64,000 nucleotides of DNA, from NCBI RefSeq assembly GCF_001188955.3, contig NZ_JPRF03000021.1, forward strand, positions 124,001-188,000. The letters run 5' to 3'. The position numbers and the translations under genes were made by a program. A model generated the notes under the pieces. The model was not told the origin of the DNA. It made no database searches and saw only the letters and a list, made by a program, of their open reading frames with translations. Below, in pieces: positions 17,729 through 25,437 of the stretch. Every line of letters begins with the position of its first letter. The first letter of the stretch is position 1. This stretch comes from Kitasatospora aureofaciens. Lineage in GTDB: Bacteria > Actinomycetota > Actinomycetes > Streptomycetales > Streptomycetaceae.

Positions 17729-17746
17729 CCCCCATGAGGCGCGGTC

Positions 17747-17833
17747 ACTCAGGAGCCAGGCGGCGGCCCGGGCGATCTCGTCGGGGTCGGCCGCACGGCG
17801 CAGTGGGGTGCGCGCGTTGAGCTGGTCGAGGAC
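17747..17833 (-). pseudogene. short-chain dehydrogenase C-terminal scrap
   Basis: The minus strand reads LDQLNARTPLRRAADPDEIA then RAAAWLLSDRAS, the conserved loop and helix near the C-terminus of classical SDR enzymes (the pattern before the TG-x-x-x-x-x-DGG strand). Nothing else of the gene remains. The rest of 17729-18024 holds no recognisable gene. Confidence 0.55.
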
Positions 17834-18024
17834 GCCGGGCGAGTGCTCGTTCCAGGCGCGAGAACCATCTCGACCCAGCCGCCGCTCGACGCGCATCGGC
17901 CCGCTTCTGCGGGGCTTCACCGCGGCAACGTCTGGTGAGGCCGAGCCCTTCCTGCGGTCCCAGCACCTCCGCAGGAGGGAAGAACGGGTGGTTCCCTACG
18001 TGGACAGGTCAGCCGAGCCCGGGT

Positions 18025-18375
18025 TCACAGCCACCGCTTGGCCGCTTCGACGCTGTCACCTCCGCTGGTGTTGAACGCGATCGAGGCCTTCGGTGCGTGC
18101 CGCCGGACCAGATTCACGACCTGCTCGAACAGCGGCAGAAGTGGTTCCGGCTTGCGAATTCCACCGCCGATGACGACGACGTCCCACTCGCGCTCGGACA
18201 GCGCGGTGATCATCGTGGACTCGGCCGACTCGTCCAACGCGATGAGCGCCATGGACGCGTCGATGGCGTGTGCGCCGAACCGTGCCAGCTCCTGGTCGAG
18301 GGCCGCGCGGATGACGGCCCCGTCCATGCCAGGCACTGCGTGTGGGTCGATTCCGAGAACGAGAACTGACGGCAT
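18025..18375 (-). CDS. hypothetical protein with Rossmann-like core
   Basis: A 116-residue protein beginning MPSVLVLGIDPHAVPGMD. Alternating strands and helices, with WDVVVIGGGIRKPEPLLPLFE and a final ASIAFNTSGGDSVEAAKRWL, suggest a small Rossmann-like fold. The pattern recurs in actinobacterial proteins of unknown function. The frame extends six codons further to 18393, but the shorter start matches the first strand better. It is divergent from the hydrolase fragment at 18581. Confidence 0.65.
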   Translation of the reverse strand: MPSVLVLGIDPHAVPGMDGAVIRAALDQELARFGAHAIDASMALIALDESAESTMITALSEREWDVVVIGGGIRKPEPLLPLFEQVVNLVRRHAPKASIAFNTSGGDSVEAAKRWL

Positions 18376-18544
18376 GTCATCTATGACGGTCAAGCGACAG
18401 TGCTGGTTCCCGGGACACGAAGTAGCCGTAGGCGTCGCGGATCTCCCAGGCGTGCCCGTACGCGGCCCTCGACCGCTCGACGGACCGCCTCACCACCGAC
18501 GGGTCCGCTCCTCCAGACGCCGGGGTGATGTGACCCAGATAAGT

Positions 18545-18558
18545 TGTGTCACGACACA
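18545..18558. promoter_or_regulatory. operator-like inverted repeat
   Basis: TGTGTC (18545-18550) and GACACA (18553-18558) form a perfect 6-bp inverted repeat with a 2-bp spacer, just upstream of the hydrolase fragment start. It has the form of a repressor operator; the regulator is unknown. Confidence 0.35.
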
Positions 18559-18580
18559 TGTACTGTGCAATGTGTCCGAT

Positions 18581-18765
18581 ATGAGAACTTCCGAGAAGAC
18601 CCCGACCCTCGTCTTCATCCCCTGCTGCTCGGCGCTCCGTGGAGCGCCGAGCAGCTCGCGCCCTACGGCGACGCGCCCAAGCGCACGTTGCGCCTGCCCG
18701 AAGGCGTCGACGACATCGAGCGCTACGCCGACCACGTCGAGAGCGCGGTAGCGGACCTGTTCTGG
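18581..18765 (+). pseudogene. alpha/beta hydrolase, N-terminal fragment with frameshift
   Basis: ATG 18581 opens MRTSEKTPTLVFIPC, the first strand of an alpha/beta hydrolase; after about 18635 the match moves to another frame: APWSAEQLAPYGDAPKRTLR and VDDIERYADHVESAVADL, a region that normally precedes the nucleophile elbow. Homology stops near 18765, before any catalytic residue. The gene is both frameshifted and truncated. Confidence 0.5.
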
Positions 18766-18950
18766 TTCGACCGTTTCCCTTCTTGCACGGTCTGGATGAT
18801 CGTCGCCATTGCGTGTACGGCGCAGCTTTCGAAGTCGTGGCCTTGCTTCTCCAGGTGCACCGCACTTCCGAGCAGGCAGATCCCGAGGACGGCCAGCGGT
18901 ATACCGGCAGCCCAGTGCCGTTTCCGTGCCTCGTCCGCCCCCCGTTGCAT
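18723..18950 (-). CDS. small membrane-protein ORF, doubtful
   Basis: The frame starts MQRGADEARKRHW and has one hydrophobic stretch (AAGIPLAVLGICLLGSAV), then CAVHAMATIIQTVQEGK. Its C-terminal end overlaps the hydrolase fragment on the other strand, so it is probably truncated. No family is recognised and no strong ribosome binding site is present. The surrounding 18951-19320 shows no other gene. Confidence 0.35.
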   Translation of the reverse strand: MQRGADEARKRHWAAGIPLAVLGICLLGSAVHLEKQGHDFESCAVHAMATIIQTVQEGKRSNQNRSATALSTWSA

Positions 18951-19323
18951 GAGCGGATCTTTGCATGTGCCCCGGGGCCGACGCTGAGTAATCGGCCGGC
19001 TGGCACAGGGGTCCACGCGTCCGCGCGTCCGCGCACGTGTCGTACGGGTCGTCACACCGGTACGACGTCCGCGCTCGGACTTCGACAATCCAGAGCCGAA
19101 GCCGGAGGCCCTGCCTTCGTGCACGCGCCTACCGGACGTCACCCAACCCGGCCTCCTCACTCGAACCGACGCTCGCCGAGATCGGTACGACAACGGCTGC
19201 ACAGCGGCCTGGCGACCGGGGCTCCCTCCCCGTCCTCCACCTCGTCGCCCTCGGCGCCAACCTGGGCGAGCGCGGACGCCCGGCGGCGGGCTGCGCCTTG
19301 CCGCCCGGCGGCGTGGACTATTT

Positions 19324-19345
19324 AATGAATGAACGAGCATTTATT
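19324..19345. promoter_or_regulatory. TetR operator-like inverted repeat
   Basis: AATGAATG (19324-19331) and CATTTATT (19338-19345) form a 7-of-8 inverted repeat around AACGAG in an unusually AT-rich patch directly before the ribosome binding site (GGAGG 19349-19353) of the TetR gene. This is the classic site for autoregulation of the regulator and its operon. Confidence 0.6.
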
Positions 19346-19358
19346 AATGGAGGTGACA

Positions 19359-19973
19359 GTGGCTGGACGCCCCCGTGGGGTCGATGATGCGGTGATCCTG
19401 CGTGCGGCTGCCGAGGTGATGGGCCGAGTGGGTCCCGCCGGGCTGACCCTTGCCGCAGTGGCGCGGGAGGTCGGCCTGGTGCCCGGGACCCTCATCCAGC
19501 GGTTCGGTTCCAAGAGCGGTCTGCTCGTGGCACTCGCCGAGCAGTCCGCGAAGGACGCGGACGCGCTGCCCGAGCGGGTGCGCGCAGAACACGAAACGGC
19601 CCTCGGCGCGTTGGCGGCACTGGTCGTGCGGTGGCTTGCTCCCATGGACACGCCCGAGCGCTTCGCCAATCACCTGGCCTTCCTGTGCACGGATCTTGCC
19701 GATCCGCAGCTCTACGAGCCCGCCCTGGCCGCGCACCTGGCCCAGCGCCGGGCGATCGAGTCACTGCTCGCGGAAGCCGTCGCCGCGGGAGAGCTCAACG
19801 CCGGGACGAACGTCGCGGTGCTGGCCGGCTCCGTGCAGGCGATCACCGCCGGTGCGGGCCTGGTCTGGGCCCTGGAGCGGCGCGGCGCCCTTGCCCAGCG
19901 GCTGCGGCACGAACTCAGGGCGGTGCTGACCCCGCACATGCCACCCGGACACGACGACCTGGAGCAATCATGA
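19359..19973 (+). CDS. TetR/AcrR-family transcriptional regulator
   Basis: A 204-residue repressor. The N-terminal DNA-binding domain reads VILRAAAEVMGRVGPAGLTL, AAVAREVGLVPGTLIQRFGS and KSGLLVALAEQ, the canonical TetR helix-turn-helix. The remaining helices form the ligand-binding domain with a TetR_C-like end. GTG 19359 follows GGAGGTGACA at ideal spacing. The stop overlaps the following SDR gene (ATGA), so the two form an operon; the AT-rich palindrome upstream suggests self-repression relieved by a ligand, possibly the SDR substrate. Confidence 0.9.
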   Translation: MAGRPRGVDDAVILRAAAEVMGRVGPAGLTLAAVAREVGLVPGTLIQRFGSKSGLLVALAEQSAKDADALPERVRAEHETALGALAALVVRWLAPMDTPERFANHLAFLCTDLADPQLYEPALAAHLAQRRAIESLLAEAVAAGELNAGTNVAVLAGSVQAITAGAGLVWALERRGALAQRLRHELRAVLTPHMPPGHDDLEQS

Positions 19974-20881
19974 CGATCAGCAAGCGGCCGCTGGCCCGAA
20001 AGGTGGCGCTGGTCGCCGGCGGCACCCGCGGTGGCGGACGGGGCATCGCCGTCGAACTCGGGGCCGCCGGCGCCACGGTGTACGTCACCGGCCGCAGCAA
20101 CAGTTCAGGACGCTCCACCCTGGACCGCCCGGAGACCATCGAGGAGACCGCCGAGAAGGTCACCGCCGCCGGTGGCCTCGGCATCCCGGTCCGCACCGAC
20201 CACAGCCGCCCGGACGAGGTCCGCGCCCTGGTCGACCGGATCGCGAGCGAGCAGGAAGGGCGGCTCGACATCCTGGTCAACTCCGTGTGGGGCGGGGACC
20301 CGCTGACCGACTGGGAGCACCCCCTGTGGGAACAGGACCTGGAGACCGGGCTCCGGTTGCTGCGTCAGGCGGTGGAGACCCACGTGGTCACCAGCCACTT
20401 CGCGCTTCCGCTGATGGTCGCCCGCAAGAGCGGACTGGTCGTGGAGGTCACCGATGGCAACACCGCCCGCTACCGGGGCTCGTTCTTCTACGACCTGGCG
20501 AAGTCGGCAGTCATCCGGCTCGCCGTCGCACAGGCCGCCGAGCTCAAGCCGCACGGTGTGGCGGCCGTGGCGGTCACGCCAGGCTTCCTGCGTTCGGAGG
20601 CCGTGCTGGAGCACTTCGGTGTCACCGAGGCCAACTGGCGCGACGGCGCGGCCAAGGACCCGAACTTCGCCCACTCCGAGACCCCCGCCTACCTGGGTCG
20701 AGCAGTCGCCGCGCTGGCCGCCGACCCCGACGTCATGACGAAGACCGGACGGGCACTGGCCACCTGGGGCCTGTACCAGGAGTACGGCTTCACCGATATC
20801 GACGGTACCCAGCCGGACTTCGCTGCCCACTGGGCCAACAGTCTGGAAGACGAATACGGGCCCCTCGGAGAGGCGCTGTGA
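19970..20881 (+). CDS. SDR-family oxidoreductase
   Basis: A 303-residue NAD(P)-dependent dehydrogenase. The cofactor loop is GGTRGGGRGIAVELG, the next strand VYVTGRS suggests NADP preference, and ILVNSVWGG corresponds to the NAG strand. The catalytic Tyr-x-x-x-Lys is YDLAK; the upstream serine position is replaced by a VTDGNTARYRG stretch, which is unusual for classical SDRs but common in this long actinobacterial subgroup. Translationally coupled to the TetR gene. Substrate unknown. Confidence 0.88.
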   Translation: MTISKRPLARKVALVAGGTRGGGRGIAVELGAAGATVYVTGRSNSSGRSTLDRPETIEETAEKVTAAGGLGIPVRTDHSRPDEVRALVDRIASEQEGRLDILVNSVWGGDPLTDWEHPLWEQDLETGLRLLRQAVETHVVTSHFALPLMVARKSGLVVEVTDGNTARYRGSFFYDLAKSAVIRLAVAQAAELKPHGVAAVAVTPGFLRSEAVLEHFGVTEANWRDGAAKDPNFAHSETPAYLGRAVAALAADPDVMTKTGRALATWGLYQEYGFTDIDGTQPDFAAHWANSLEDEYGPLGEAL

Positions 20882-21116
20882 CCGCGGCCTGACCAGCCGG
20901 TAGCCGGAACCATCAGCCCACGTCTTCCGGAGTCCACTCCTGCCACACTCGTCCGCACACAGCCCCGCGCCGGCGCCAGCTGTGGTCGCGACCGGTGTCC
21001 CGCAGGGACTGCTGGAGACCCTCAGCGCGTGCCGTACCTGGCATCGCACGAACCGCGCCCGGCAGTTGACCGCCCAGCCCACTTCAGCCGAGCGCGAGAC
21101 TGCAGGCGACGGAAGC

Positions 21117-21221
21117 GCCGTTGAGATCCATCGCCGCCCAGTGGGGTACGCCTCCGAGTCCGCCTTCGCCAACGCGTTCAAGCGCACCCACGGTCTCGCC
21201 CCGGGGCATACCGGCGGCTGA
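21117..21221 (+). pseudogene. AraC-type regulator, C-terminal scrap
   Basis: The frame reads GYASESAFANAFKRTHGLAP, the second helix-turn-helix and end signature of AraC/XylS regulators, with no N-terminal part. The preceding 20882-21116 holds no recognisable gene. Confidence 0.55.
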
Positions 21222-21227
21222 GCTGAA

Positions 21228-21677
21228 TCAGCTGCAGGAGCCGTGAGCACCTTCACCCTGTACACAACTGGGCACGTCCGGGTGCACGTCGACAGCGGGC
21301 GAAGGCACGCGGCGTGGCAGGGGGAGGTGCCAATCGCCCAGCTCGGCGGTGAGGATCCGGCGAGCCGCGGTCCTCGCCTCACTCCAGATCGCATCGGCAG
21401 CCAGCGCATCGGCCCACCGACCGGCACGAGTGCGGACATCCGGCTCACCGAGCAGCCGGTCGATGGCCCGGAGGTCATGGAGGGCGTCCGGATCGAGAGT
21501 TCCCCGCTCGGCCATGCCCTCGGCCAGCCGCAGGACGAACTCGACGTCGTCGGCGACGGCGGCAGTTGTCACTCGGTGCTCGCCGGCCCACGCCAGCTGG
21601 TCGGAAGGATCAGCTGCAAGGACGGCCAGCAACCTCGTCATCAAGCGCTGCCAGTGGTCGTTTCCGTCGAGGCTCAT
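21228..21677 (-). CDS. hypothetical protein, 149 aa
   Basis: I do not recognise the family. The product is almost entirely alpha-helical by composition (WQRLMTRLLAVLAADPSDQL, VEFVLRLAEGMAERG, LHDLRAIDRLLGE), soluble, acidic and without cysteine clusters until its C-terminus. The last 25 residues (after DWHLPLPR) look unstructured. It lies 36 bases downstream of the methyltransferase gene on the same strand, so co-transcription is likely. Confidence 0.55.
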   Translation of the reverse strand: MSLDGNDHWQRLMTRLLAVLAADPSDQLAWAGEHRVTTAAVADDVEFVLRLAEGMAERGTLDPDALHDLRAIDRLLGEPDVRTRAGRWADALAADAIWSEARTAARRILTAELGDWHLPLPRRVPSPAVDVHPDVPSCVQGEGAHGSCS

Positions 21678-21713
21678 GCCAAGAGGGTCGCACTGAGCCG
21701 AACCGGAGGGGCG

Positions 21714-22565
21714 CTACCGGCGGATCGCCGCGATCAGGCCGCCGGGCCGCTCCTCGTGCTGCGGCGGGGTGTTGATCGGGCGGCCGTAGGCGGCGGCGCG
21801 TTCGCGCAGGGTGTGGCAGCTGGCTTCCCAGCCGTGGCCGGCCAGCCAGGCCACCGGGTCGTCGGGCATCTCCGAGACCCACATGGAGGCCGCCGATCCC
21901 GGTGCGGCGTCCGCACCGAAGCGCTCGATGACACCGCGCGAGCCCAGCGTCAGCCCCATCCGGCTGCCGGTCGCCGACTGCGCGCCGATCCGGGCCAGCA
22001 GCAGTTCCACCGCGTCCTGGGGCAGGTAGATCAGCAGCCCTTCGGCGATCCAGACGGTCGGCGCCGACGGGTCGTGGCCAGCGGCGGCCAGGGCGGCCGG
22101 CCAGTCCTCGCGCAGGTCGACCGGGACGGTGATCCGCTCGCAGCGTGCGACGGCCCGTTCCTGCTGCAGCACCGAGGCCTTGAAGTCCAGGGGCGCGGCG
22201 GTGTCGACCTCGAACAGCCGGGTGCCCTCGGGCCAGTCCATCCGGAAGGCCCGGCTGTCCATGCCGGCGCCGAGCAGGACGACCTGCCGGACCCCGGCCG
22301 CGCAGGCCTGCTGCAGCAGGTCGTCGAGGAACTTCGTCCTGATGACGATGGAGAACGACACGGCGAGCCGGCGGCGGCGCGCGGCCTCGTCATCGGGCAG
22401 CGGGGGCGAGGCGGGCCACAGCCCGCCGGCGGCGGCGAAGGCCTGTGCCAGCGGGTCGCGGAACAGCGCGTTCTCGCGCTCGGTCTCCAGCGCCCGCACC
22501 CTGGCCACCCCCACCGCCGTGGCCCACACTCCCGACGGCTGCACCCGCTCCTGCTCATCAGTCAC
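21714..22565 (-). CDS. class I SAM-dependent methyltransferase (LCMT-like, TIGR00027 type)
   Basis: The 283-residue enzyme belongs to the leucine-carboxyl-methyltransferase-like group frequent in actinobacteria. Visible features: early RDPLAQAF, then the basic helix SIVIRTKFLDDLLQQA, SAM-binding VVLLGAGMDSRAFRM, the acidic strand end in LFEVD, and WIAEGLLIYLP. These enzymes O-methylate secondary metabolites or carboxylates; the target is unknown. Length and motifs are normal. It probably heads a two-gene unit with the 149-residue gene. Confidence 0.88.
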   Translation of the reverse strand: MTDEQERVQPSGVWATAVGVARVRALETERENALFRDPLAQAFAAAGGLWPASPPLPDDEAARRRRLAVSFSIVIRTKFLDDLLQQACAAGVRQVVLLGAGMDSRAFRMDWPEGTRLFEVDTAAPLDFKASVLQQERAVARCERITVPVDLREDWPAALAAAGHDPSAPTVWIAEGLLIYLPQDAVELLLARIGAQSATGSRMGLTLGSRGVIERFGADAAPGSAASMWVSEMPDDPVAWLAGHGWEASCHTLRERAAAYGRPINTPPQHEERPGGLIAAIRR

Positions 22566-22630
22566 CGCGCCAGCCTAGGCGACCTTACGCGAGCGGCCCG
22601 ATGAGGGGATCCGGGTGCCTGAACGCGGCC

Positions 22631-22690
22631 CTCGACGAGGACTTCACGGCGACGGCGCGGACTTCACGGCGTCGACGCGGACTTCACGGC
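22631..22690. repeat. three 20-bp tandem repeats
   Basis: The 12-mer GGACTTCACGGC recurs at 22639, 22659 and 22679 with an exact 20-bp period; the other eight bases of each unit are similar (GACGAG/GGCGC/CGACGC variants). It lies in the non-coding stretch 22566-22822 between the methyltransferase and the inverted repeat at 22823. The period is not a multiple of three, arguing against coding. Confidence 0.6.
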
Positions 22691-22822
22691 ATGGGCGCGG
22701 GTCGGTGGCGCCGACCCGCGCGGTCGCGGCCGCTCCGGGAACGCCCGTTCTCCCGCCCCGCCTCAGGCCGGCCCGCCGAAAGCTGACGCAGGGCCTCCTC
22801 TTCCGCAATCACCGGATTTCGC

Positions 22823-22854
22823 CATGTCAACTGTGAAACAGTGAAGTTGACATG
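22823..22854. promoter_or_regulatory. inverted repeat overlapping a promoter-like TTGACA
   Basis: CATGTCAACT (22823-22832) and AGTTGACATG (22845-22854) are a perfect 10-bp inverted repeat. The spacer contains ACTGTGAAACAGT, a second smaller palindrome. The right arm includes TTGACA at 22847-22852, a consensus -35 hexamer oriented toward the gene at 22910, so binding of a regulator here would block the promoter. Confidence 0.6.
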
Positions 22855-22909
22855 ACGTCAGCCGCATGCGCAACGGCGGCACGCACATGCGCGCGGAGGT
22901 GCACGGGCC

Positions 22910-24733
22910 GTGAACGGCATCAACGACAGCAATCCGTGGCAGTACACCGCCGATCCCCCGCCGTCGCCGCCGACGACGCCCCGCAGCTGGTGGCGGCGCC
23001 GGTGGATCCCGGTCGCGGGACTGCTCGCACTCGTCCTCGCCGTCGTCGCGGGCTACCTGGCCTGGCCGTCGCCGGAGCCGGAGATACCCGCCGCACAGCG
23101 GGCGCCGTTCTACCGCGCCGTGCAGAGCCTGTTCACCGAACCGGTCGTGAACTACCGCAGCGCCCCCGCCGCAGGAGCGCCCGGCTGGGACCTGAAGGTC
23201 ACCGGGGACGGCGCGGTCACCGGTGAGGTCCACGAGGCTGGCACCCGGATCCCCGTCCTGGTGGTCGACGGGCGCACGTACGTCAAACCCCCGACGTCCC
23301 TGCTCGGCAGCCTGCCCGGGGGCACCTCCGGCGAGTCCTTGGACGGCAAGTGGGTCACGGGCGTGCCGTCACTGTCCCGCCTCGTACCCCAGGGGGTCTC
23401 CTCCCCCGCCGACCTCGCCGGCCGGCTGTGGGCAGCGCTGGAGGACTCCGACTTCCCCGCGCCGTCCGACCCGGGCACCCGGGTCGGCAGCCAGAAGGCG
23501 CTGGCCATCCGGACGGCCGAAGGCGTCCTCTACGTCTCCGCCGAGGCGCCGTACCGCGTTCTGCGCCTGGACCCGTCGGCGACTGCCGGCTCCCCGCGGG
23601 CGGACGCCGTCCCTGCCGCGCTCCGCGCCGGGGTGCCGGCCCTCAACCTGGCCGCGGCCACCGGCCCCCTCGACCTCGGGCCCTCGTCCTCCGGCGACGT
23701 CGACCGGACCTACGCAGAGCTCATCGAGCGGACCGGGGAACTCTCCGGGGCCGTCGACCTCGGCGTCGACTTCAACTTCAACCAGACGGGCAACCTCAAC
23801 TGCTCCGAGTCGTGCACCGTCACGGAGAACGTCACCACCCGTACGACGGCGAAGCCCGGTGTGAAGGTCTCCGGAACCGTCACGGCCGTCATGAACGCCG
23901 AGGTCACCGTCAACGGGCGGGCGGGCGGCGGCTGCAGCCAGAGCGCGAGCCTGCCGGTCAACGGCAGCGGCACCATGACCTGCCTGGCCGCCGGAACGGC
24001 CCCCGTCGTCGCCCAGATCCGGGCGGAGAAGCAGCGGGAAGCGGACCAGCAGGCCCAGGCCACCGGTCGCTCCGTCAACCTGCAGTACTCCCTCGACTTC
24101 CGCGCCCGCGTACGGATCACCGCGATGGCCGTCGGGCAGGCGGAGCTCGACCGTACGGTCCAGGCCCAGCGGAAGCAGCGGGACGCCGCCGTCAAGCAGG
24201 CCGAGCGGCGGGCGGACTGCGCCGGCACCGGCCGCGCGTCCGCCCCGGGCGTACGGTCCCGGGGGGCGACGGCGGTGCGAGCGGGCCTCACGCCGCGGGT
24301 GCTCTCCCCGGCCGAGGCACCGACGCCGGGCCAGGAGTGCACTACCACCGTCTACCGGGTGCAGAGCGACCACCCCGACAGCAAGCGGCTCGTCGTCGAC
24401 AAGAACGGCAACGTCAGCGTCCAGGGGAACGGCAACCTGTACCTGAACATGAGCGGGGACATCACCCATTCGCAGGCCTTCCGCGGCGGGAGCGGACAGA
24501 TCATCGCCTTCGACGTACCGAGCTCCCGAGTGACCCGTCTGCTGGACGCCGCGCTGCCGCAGCGCATGCCCCGCGGCTACCCGGGGACGCGCCGGGAGTG
24601 GAACCAGGCGCGCAAGAACGCCCCCGAGATCGCGGACCCGAAGGTCTCCCCGGGCCTGATCGGCCTGCCCACGGACCTCATCGACGACTTCATCGACAGC
24701 ATCGTGCCCGGCTCCGGGCGCATCATCCGATAG
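22910..24733 (+). CDS. membrane-anchored protein with toxin-like C-terminal domain
   Basis: A 607-residue protein with a short cytoplasmic N-terminus, one membrane segment (WIPVAGLLALVLAVVAGYLAW, shown here only in part as residues 31-50) and a large external part. Residues 65-290 resemble a secreted LppX/LprG-like fold in pattern; the middle has paired cysteines (NCSESC, GGCSQS) and a charged helix. The C-terminus, from about residue 480, reads TTTVYRVQSDHPDSKRLVV, DKNGNVSVQGNGNLYLNM and ends GLIGLPTDLIDD...IVPGSGR, a pattern I associate with C-terminal domains of actinobacterial polymorphic toxins. GTG 22910 has GGAGGT at 22895-22900. The toxin assignment is an inference. Confidence 0.65.
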   Translation: MNGINDSNPWQYTADPPPSPPTTPRSWWRRRWIPVAGLLALVLAVVAGYLAWPSPEPEIPAAQRAPFYRAVQSLFTEPVVNYRSAPAAGAPGWDLKVTGDGAVTGEVHEAGTRIPVLVVDGRTYVKPPTSLLGSLPGGTSGESLDGKWVTGVPSLSRLVPQGVSSPADLAGRLWAALEDSDFPAPSDPGTRVGSQKALAIRTAEGVLYVSAEAPYRVLRLDPSATAGSPRADAVPAALRAGVPALNLAAATGPLDLGPSSSGDVDRTYAELIERTGELSGAVDLGVDFNFNQTGNLNCSESCTVTENVTTRTTAKPGVKVSGTVTAVMNAEVTVNGRAGGGCSQSASLPVNGSGTMTCLAAGTAPVVAQIRAEKQREADQQAQATGRSVNLQYSLDFRARVRITAMAVGQAELDRTVQAQRKQRDAAVKQAERRADCAGTGRASAPGVRSRGATAVRAGLTPRVLSPAEAPTPGQECTTTVYRVQSDHPDSKRLVVDKNGNVSVQGNGNLYLNMSGDITHSQAFRGGSGQIIAFDVPSSRVTRLLDAALPQRMPRGYPGTRREWNQARKNAPEIADPKVSPGLIGLPTDLIDDFIDSIVPGSGRIIR

Positions 24734-24741
24734 GCGCAACC

Positions 24742-25392
24742 ATGCTTGAGCACTCCGCCTCCGAGGAGATCGCCCGCTTCACCGCCCGCCCCGCCGGCAC
24801 GACTCCCCCGGCGGTCACCGCCCTCCGGGTCGAACCGGTCGGCGATCCGCAGACCTACGCGCACCGGCTGCGCGAGGTGCTGTCCGGCGCCGTCCGCACC
24901 GGGGCCGCGCAGGGCTTCGACGTCGACGCGCTCGACGAGAGCCGGATCCCGTCCTGGTTCTCCGCGGTGACCGCGACGACCGCCGTACGCGGTACGACCG
25001 CTGCGAACGGTACGACCGCTGCGCACGGTACGGCCGCTGCGCACGGTACAGCCGGTACCGCCGGGAAGACGCCCGCCGACGTTCCGGGGGAAGTGGCCGC
25101 CGGGGCCGTCCGCTACGGCGCGGACCGGGACGAGGACCCCTGGGACCTCCAGGAATGGCTCTTCTGCTTCGACCCGCAACTGCGCCGCTGGCGCTGGTGG
25201 GACGCCACCACCCCCGACGGGCACACGGTCCTCGTCTGGCTCGACACCCGTGGGGAGACGGTGATCCCCTGCGAGGAACTGCGCTGGGCCGCCTACGCCT
25301 GCGGGGCCCGGTCGGTCACCGGCCCGCTGCCGCTGCCGGTCGAGGACTGGCGGCGGCAGCCGAGCGCCGGACTCCCGGGCGCACCCGCATGA
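24742..25392 (+). CDS. hypothetical protein, possible immunity partner
   Basis: The 216-residue product begins eight bases after the toxin-like gene, on the same strand, so they are surely co-transcribed. It has an N-terminal helical part, a low-complexity Thr/Ala/Gly/His insert encoded by 18-bp repeats, and a compact C-terminal domain rich in tryptophan (EDPWDLQEWLFCFDPQLRRW then WWDATTPDGHTVLVWLD) that resembles small SUKH-less immunity or phage-type proteins. No named family recognised. Its position is what suggests an antitoxin-like role. Confidence 0.6.
   Translation: MLEHSASEEIARFTARPAGTTPPAVTALRVEPVGDPQTYAHRLREVLSGAVRTGAAQGFDVDALDESRIPSWFSAVTATTAVRGTTAANGTTAAHGTAAAHGTAGTAGKTPADVPGEVAAGAVRYGADRDEDPWDLQEWLFCFDPQLRRWRWWDATTPDGHTVLVWLDTRGETVIPCEELRWAAYACGARSVTGPLPLPVEDWRRQPSAGLPGAPA
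24991..25062 (+). repeat. in-frame 18-bp minisatellite
   Basis: Four units of GGTACGACCGCTGCGAAC or close variants (at 24991, 25009, 25027 and 25045, the last degenerate) encode Gly-Thr-Thr/Ala-Ala-Ala-Asn/His repeats inside the gene at 24742. Copy number can change without breaking the frame. Confidence 0.7.
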
Positions 25393-25437
25393 TCCGTTGA
25401 CGGCCCGGACGCACCGGCCGGACGCTGCGCCGGGAGG

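Noticed and set aside
18377..19036. A 219-codon minus-strand frame
   Set aside because: Composition is mostly Arg/Gly/Ser-rich shadow. The last 60 codons look slightly more protein-like, but no family could be matched, so it was not called.
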